Positions 58,101 through 64,000 of a DNA stretch of 64,000 nt are shown piece by piece. The stretch is from contig NC_081408.1 of assembly GCF_030272615.1 (NCBI RefSeq), forward strand, positions 621,484,476 to 621,548,475, written 5' to 3'. Numbering within the stretch: the stretch's first letter is position 1; each line of letters starts with the position of its first letter. The notes under the pieces were generated by a model. That model saw nothing but the letters and a program-made list of their open reading frames with translations. It ran no database searches and was not told the origin of the DNA. The position numbers were made by a program, and so were the translations under genes. This stretch comes from Cryptomeria japonica (Eukaryota > Streptophyta > Pinopsida > Cupressales > Cupressaceae).

Positions 58101-59828
58101 AAACCAACTAGAAAAATAACTTATATGGTGCCATTACTATTAACTTCTTAAAATAACTAGAAAAATAACACTCTTATCATTATCTTATGGTTTTAAGCAT
58201 AATTTTCTTTCAACTCATAACTTTTTTATAGAAAAATTCTAAGGTTAACCTTGTTAATGATTGAATTCCCAATCCTAGTTAGCTAAACCTATTCATATCA
58301 TATCCAAAAATTTGTGCCACATGAATATTTTCAATACCTTGAAATGATAGTGCACATGCTCAAAATATTTCACATAATCTTAGTGACATAAAAAATAAAC
58401 ACAAAAAATTATACTTCTCCAACCATGTAGCATACTCCTTTTAACGTCAATTGTGTATTTATAAGGACCTCCATATTATTAACATTATAAAATACACAAT
58501 TTATATATATAATCATTCATTAATACAAATTTCTCAATATACACTGAAAAGATACAAGAAAATATTATTTGACATAATGTTTAGATACATGTGCCCAGAG
58601 AATGGCAAAATATGAGAAAATTTTATTTGAACTACAAAAGACTGTAACCTGTCAAATTATAATGTATATATAAAACATAGTTGAAAATCATCCTAACAGG
58701 GGCTCCTAATATCTATCTCACACAAGAACACCATGGGTGAGTACACTATCAGAGCCCTTTACAGCCCAACCATGCAGCATTTACGATTCCCCAAAGTTCT
58801 TCATGACATGAAGAACCACCAACCTTATAGGAGGATGCCTACTGACTCAAAACTGGAATGGGGTGGAATATAGTGCAACTTAGTGTATCTATAATCTAAG
58901 ATGATATTGTAATGAAACTAAGATATGGAAGAGAGTGAAAATATAATGATTCAATTATCAATCATATACTAAGAGATCAATAGAAACTTTGGCCAAATAT
59001 ATTTTAAGGTTGACTATCAGCAGATGAGTTAAAGAAGAGACTTAACTTATTTGGAAACTCACCCTTCTCTTATAATCCATATTTGGCATCATCCAATACA
59101 CACATAATACACATTTAAAAGATGAAAAAGCATACATGAGCTTGCAACAACGTACATGAGCATACATAGCCATACAAGAGTATATACAATAACAATCAAG
59201 AGGATTCAAAGACATACAAGAGTGCATAAAGCATACATATGCATTAGTCTAGACATGTCCACAACTCTACAAAAGCACTCATAGGCTACAAAATAATCTT
59301 TCCTATGCAATATCATATGATATTGAAGTCCACACATGAATACCATTTGACCATATTATTATATAAGATAGAAAAACAAATGTTTTTTCTAAACATGCAC
59401 AAGAGTTAAATATGAAATCTACACATGAGCTAAGGTACTAATTTTGCTTGATAAGAATTAATACTTCTCATCCTTATATATATAAGTGTGGGTTACTCTC
59501 TACTACCCCATTCGTGAGATTCATCGTAATATCTAATATCTCAACTTATATGATTCAAAGCTTCTAGATTTATGTTAACTAAATTGTTCGATTTGCACTT
59601 ATTGCTCTTCAAACACTAAGAGATTCTTATGCAAACATTGAGATATATATTTTGATTTGTAATAATATCAACTTTAAAAGCAATGTTTAGGACATTACAT
59701 TGAATATAATAATCATATACCTTATGGTAATAATTGTATACCTTATGATAACATATTGCTACACAATGTGTCGGGGTAGCACATAAACTATGTGAAGAGA
59801 AACATTTACTTTTTCCATATAGAGGATG
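58101..59828. other. AT-rich spacer
   Basis: Contains a small higher-complexity island with a 46-codon frame (58733-58873), and short recurring CATACA(A/T)GAG motifs at 59130-59240. Confidence 0.4.
58733..58873 (+). other. Short ORF, 46 codons, unidentified
   Basis: ATG in the context ACACCATGGGT, an acceptable plant start context. It reads MGEYTIRALYSPTMQHLRFP and ends SKLEWGGI before TAG. Its composition is less A/T-driven than its surroundings. It could be a decayed exon, a small peptide gene or chance. Confidence 0.25.
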
Positions 59829-61842
59829 GTATTTAAAAAAAATTAGACATATCTTGGGTTGTTAGAGCATGTCCCTCCCAGATATCTATTTGGACCTACC
59901 TCTAATTTTCAAGCAAGTGGTTCCTTCTTTTTGGAGCTCTATTTTGGAAAGACTGCAAAAGAAGCTTGCAATATGGAAGGGAAAATGTCTTATTAGTTTG
60001 GGGAAATTATAACTCCTAGCGACCTCTCTTCAAGGCATCTCATTTTATTATGTCTCCCTCTTTAAGATCCCAGTCTCTTTTGTTGAATAATTGGAGAGAA
60101 TCCAAAGAAACTTTTTATGGACAAGAATAGAGGAAAAGAAAATAATAGCCCTAGTTAATTGGTACATAGTATGCTACCCAAAGAAATATGGAGGTTTGGA
60201 TTGAAGAAAAATTAATCTTCCCAATAAGGCCCTTCTAGTTAAATTGGAATGTGCTCTCTCACTACATAGGAGTGATGAGTGTAGTCTTATGAGTGATAAG
60301 TATCTAAATCTTGGAAATTTTCATAGAACTTTCTCCATTACTAGACTTCAAACTGGCTCAATAATTTGGAATAATATCATCATAAGCAAAGGGGTAGTCT
60401 CCATGGGACTAAGGTGGTAAATTGGAAATGGTCAGAGTGTCCAGTACTAGGAGGATAATTGGTGGGGGATGTGACTCTGTCATCCCATGCCCCAACTACG
60501 AGGATATTAAATATAGTTCCAAGGCCTTATTTGGTTCTCAAGTGATTGACTATATTTCACCGCACAAGTCTTGGTTAGACATAACACAATGTTGTCAAAC
60601 TTAACCCCACCTTCTACAGATGGTTGCCTAGTTAAATAGTAGCTTTTACAATGGGTCATCATTCCAATCGTTAATGAGGAGGATAAGTTTGTCTGGACCA
60701 AAAATCCCAAAAGAAACTTCTTAGTTAAATTGTCTTACTATATGTTGTTGAAGGAGGCTTCCCTCGAGGATTTTTGGTGAAGAATCTAAAGCACCTAACT
60801 TATCTAAAAAGTTAACTTCTTCTGGTGAACGATGATGTATAACAAATTCCTCACATGGGACAACCTTATTACAAGGGGATTTCAACTCTTAAATAGATGT
60901 ATCCTATGTAAGCTAGAGGAAGAGTCCATTCCCCACATCCTCTTACATTGTTGATTCGTTATTGAGATGTGGGATAAAGTTCAACAAAATTTAGAGGTTG
61001 TCTTGGGCTATAAATAATAATCCACAAGCTCTGATGCATGAATGGATAAGCTCATCCTACCACCACCTGATTGGGGAATTTTGGAGACAAGTCTCATTGC
61101 ACCTCTCTTGGAGCATTTGGAAGGAGACGAATAATAGAATATTCAGGGCTGAGGAAAGATATATCAATGAAGTGTTTAGAATTTTTCCTAAGCTTCTCCA
61201 AGAGAATATTTCAGTCATCAATTGGGCTTATCCCTTCTTTTTCCCCTCATCATTTAATGACAGAATTGTAAAAAATTGGAATCTTCCCCTCTTCATATGC
61301 TAGATTTGATTATTCAAAGAGATTGAGGAGGCAAAATACTAGGTGGGCTCCTCCCATGGTGGGGAGACACAAGTTGAATTTTGATAGAGTTTCTAGATAG
61401 GGGTTGGCTATTGGAGGAGCCATAAGGTCTTCTACATGATCTTTGGTGGCTTCTTACTCAGGTAGTATTATGGAGGGTACAATCAAGAAATATGAGGCTA
61501 TGGCTTTATTATGGGGGTTTAATAATGCCCTCTCCATTGGCATCCACAACTTGGAAATTGAGGGAGACTCTAAACTCATTATAGATATGATTAATGGTTG
61601 TAATATGGTTGGTTTATTTATTGAAGGAATTATCAATGATGTCCAAAAAAATGATGTTAGAGCTTGATAGTTTTGTTATAAAACCTTTCTACAAAGAAGG
61701 AAATAAAGTGGTTGATGCTATGGTGGCTTTGGGTTGTGGGTTAGGTCATCTCAGATGTTATAGGAAGGGGGGATACTTGCTAGATAATATCCACAGACTC
61801 CTAATTGAGGAGAGTAGGCTCAACCATCATACTAAATGATTT
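59829..61842 (+). mobile_element. 5'-truncated LINE (RT thumb, zinc-binding region, RNase H)
   Basis: Begins inside the RT C-terminal part: LPDIYLDLPLIFKQVVPSFW, ILERLQKKLAIWKGK, FKIPVSFVE, QRNFLW and CYPKKYGGLD (59870-60210), all characteristic of plant L1-type LINEs. The zf-RVT motif FLTWDNLITRGFQL then CILCKLEEE and HILLHC lies at about 60850-60960. RNase H follows at 61380-61780. Stops and frameshifts are frequent. Loss of the 5' part is typical of incomplete target-primed reverse transcription. Confidence 0.85.
61340..61842 (+). pseudogene. LINE RNase H domain
   Basis: WAPPMVGRHKLNFDRVSR, stop, GLAIGGAIRSS, then GSIMEGTIKKYEAMALLWGF, NLEIEGDSKLIIDMING and, after a frameshift near 61660, YKEGNKVVDAMVALG. 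The catalytic acids of NFD, YEAM, EGDS and VVDA remain visible. Two stops and one frameshift inactivate it. Confidence 0.8.
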
Positions 61843-62440
61843 TTAGTTTGTGGGTTTGGTTGTGTGGTGCTCTTCTTGGTCTAGTTATTTTGGCATTGAG
61901 ATGGAGAAATTATGATTCAAATTTTAATTTATTATGGTGGGAAAGGGTGTTGAATTACTAAATGAATGAAAATGAGGGTTTAGTCACCAAGATGGGGTAG
62001 ACAAGTAGGAAAAGGGCTAAGCCTAGATGGCGAAGAAGGTGGGGTCCTTTATATAGTTGGTGAATTGTTTGGCAGTTGATGGCACTTATGCTGATGAGAT
62101 GCATGTTTCAAAAAGTATGCATAGGTAGAAGAATGGGTGGTACCCCTATGTCACCTTATTTTCTTAAAGAAGTATGATGGTGTTACAAATGATGTGAACT
62201 CTGTGTACGTGGGACAACAAAGATGGATGGAAAATTTAGTGGGAGCCACATAATAGAGTTGGGGTCACGATGATGAGGTGGCTTTCTCGTGCATGGAAAG
62301 ATTGTGTGGATTTTGTGGAAGACCTTTTCATGATAACTATATGTTATCATAAATTTTGTGTGCACTTGCTAATGAAAATACTACTGCCTCTAAAAATGAC
62401 CTTTATTTAATTGATATTTCATGTGGTGATGGTGTGTAGG
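61843..62440 (+). other. Probable LINE 3' UTR and spacer
   Basis: G-rich, moderately complex sequence with no open frame. No A-rich tail is visible, so the boundary with the next unit is unknown. Confidence 0.35.
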
Positions 62441-63170
62441 CTATAAAATCTTGTCACGATCTACCTTTTGGTACTACCAAAAAATATTGGCATGCTTGGA
62501 ATTTATGGAGAGGAATGTTTATTTTTTGTTGCTAAAATGCCAAATAGCTTTAAAGGAAACTATTTTCAAGGCCTTAAAATGCTTTGGTTCCAACTAATTT
62601 TGGTTTGGTAAGTGTCTTTAGAGATAAGTCTTGGGTTTTTCTCTACCTTGTCACTATGTTAACTATGTTATTTTTCAACATGGGTGGGGAAAGAGTTAGA
62701 ATTGAGCTGAGTGTTCATGTTGAATTCAAAAATAACCGTGTGTTTTGGCATGTTTGTAGTGAGGGTGTGGTTGTCAATTTTATCTATGAATTTAATGGTT
62801 ATGATGAAAAAAAATCAGTACAATTTGCCAAATCTTGGGATGAGAGGAAACTCACTGTGGGTGGCATTTCATTTAAGTTAAATGAAGGTCATTGTTACTA
62901 TTATGGGGCATCTCGACCAAGGGCAGGAAATGGAAGAAGCAAAGCCGTGTGTTAGACAATGAGAGCCTAGCTCAGTTCTTCAACGAAAATGAGGAACCTA
63001 CGAAGTTGCATGGGGCTTTTGTGCATGATAAAATATCAAAGCCTTGGAAAGAGGTGTGTTTAATGATAATGAATTTTTTTTCCTCTGAGGGTAGGTTTAA
63101 GGTGTATTATTTTTATCATTTTTCTATATTGAATCACTTTCATAACCATAACCTTCCTTGAAATCTTTGT
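62440..63170 (+). pseudogene. Unidentified non-pol mobile-element-like coding region, N-terminal part
   Basis: A 123-codon frame (62584-62955) with FGLVSVFRDKSWVFLYLV and VQFAKSWDERKLTVGGISFK, then after a frameshift near 62900 FNENEEPTKLHGAFVHDKIS, KPWKEVCLMIMNFFSSEGRF and YYFYHFSILNHFHNH, ending with a stop at 63159. Two further phrases (DALEVAKNQGHKPIPLH and GLIFHLYHFYLSLCPP) follow in a third frame to about 63280. It looks like one decayed globular protein. I do not recognise a named family. Confidence 0.5.
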
Positions 63171-63388
63171 GTTTGATGCTTTGGAGGTGGCCAAAAACCA
63201 AGGTCATAAACCTATACCGCTTCACTAGGGCCTAATTTTTCACCTTTATCATTTCTACCTTTCTCTTTGTCCTCCTAAATAATTTACTTTAATGTTGCCC
63301 ATGAAGCCCCAAGCTCTAACTCACCCCTTGCAGCTACTATTCTTGATTCCCTGGGGGGTGGAAAAATAAATGTTTACAATTTCCTATC

Positions 63389-63949
63389 TTTGCCAAAACC
63401 CCCTCTTGTCCTAGCTCCCCTGAGACCCCTAACCTTGTCTCTCTAGAAATTAAATAGAAAGCCACCTCCTCTGGGGTAGAGAAGATGAGGAAGACCCAAG
63501 GACCCTCTCCCATAATCAAAAAAAATAAGATTGCGGTTGATAATGAGATTGAAATGGAAGTTGGGGAGGATGTGGGTGAGAGTGTAAGTGCCAATCATAG
63601 GTGCTCCAATAGGATGGCTAGGCACTCAATGGGTATAGATACTGAGAAAAATTTGGTGGGGTATGAGGAAGAATCTGAGGAGGAGGACTTTGTTGAAAGT
63701 GAGTAAGCAACAAATAATGAGGATGTTGAAGATGGCACATGGAAATCTATAAGCTCAACTAAATCTAATGACAAGGGTTCTGAACAAAGTGACAAGAATG
63801 AACTCTTGGGCCTCACCCAAGATGTGATGCCAAAGGAGGTGGTCAACAAAGGTGATAGTGCGAATAATTGTGCCACGTCTTGGACAACAGTAGAGAAATT
63901 GGATGCCTTGAAAAATAAAGTGATGGAGATTGAAAAGAAGATCCAATGA
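63389..63949 (+). pseudogene. Unidentified coding region, acidic and coiled-coil C-terminal part
   Basis: One frame with stops near 63449 and 63704: MRKTQGPSPIIKKNKIAVDN, IEMEVGEDVGESV, YEEESEEEDFVESE, then TWTT-like spacer and VEKLDALKNKVMEIEKKIQ before TGA at 63947-63949. The layout (basic patch, strongly acidic segment, short coiled coil) parallels element F. It probably belongs with 62440-63170. Confidence 0.5.
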
Positions 63950-64000
63950 ATGTCTCTAAATTCAACTTGTGATTCATGCATAACTTGGTTACCTCAATGT

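Noticed and set aside
63337-63594. Minus-strand frames near 63.3-64.0 kb
   Set aside because: The plus strand shows the more protein-like sequence with an acidic segment and coiled coil; the minus frames are shadows.

Overview
This is an AT-rich stretch of a large, repeat-choked seed-plant nuclear genome. The many old, nested, decayed LTR retrotransposons separated by long gene-free DNA suggest a gymnosperm (conifer type); that assignment is an inference. Only one host gene looks intact: a single-exon atypical bHLH gene of the IBH1/AIF type (minus strand, 27879-28493). Almost everything else recognisable is mobile DNA.

Layout. (1) 1-13498: element A, an old Ty1/copia element on the plus strand whose 5' LTR is cut by the window edge. 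Its RNase H region is split by element B (4851-12310, minus), a younger copia element with LTRs, tRNA-Met-type PBS, gag, protease, integrase, RT and RNase H, bounded by the 5-bp duplication GGTTT. (2) 14042-21152: element C, a second minus-strand copia element of a related family, bounded by GAAAT. (3) 21153-25000: a candidate lone exon, a short LTR-like segment, and the 3' end of a minus-strand LINE-like element. (4) 25000-29800: the quietest part, with the bHLH gene. (5) 29781-30170: LINE-type RNase H remnant. (6) 30789-39111: a complete minus-strand solo LTR of family E, interrupted by element D (31602-38738, plus, GAAAT duplication). D has copia-type LTRs, PBS, PPT and a zinc-knuckle gag, but no pol; a decayed open frame of about 1,100 codons of unknown function sits in its place. 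(7) 40580-41760: another copia gag/protease relic. (8) 43961-50008: full-length element E, gypsy-like by its primer site, also without recognisable pol. (9) 50009-59800: AT-rich DNA with tandem duplications, an RNase H fragment, and a minus-strand element with gag-like coding and a LINE-like 3' end. (10) 59829-61842: 5'-truncated LINE (RT thumb, zinc-binding motif, RNase H). (11) 62440-63949: a decayed non-pol coding region with an acidic tail, running to the window edge.

How it works together: B and C were once autonomous copia elements. D shares their primer site, polypurine tract and an R/U5 sequence module, so it was probably copied by copia enzymes supplied in trans. E likewise depended on a partner. 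LTR comparison puts B as the youngest insertion (11 differences in a 343-bp ungapped comparison, all transitions), D and C older, A oldest. The most unusual item is D's large non-pol open frame. Two other loci near the right end carry coding relics of similar layout (globular part, charged low-complexity part, coiled coil), which hints at a recurrent class of non-pol proteins carried by mobile DNA in this genome.
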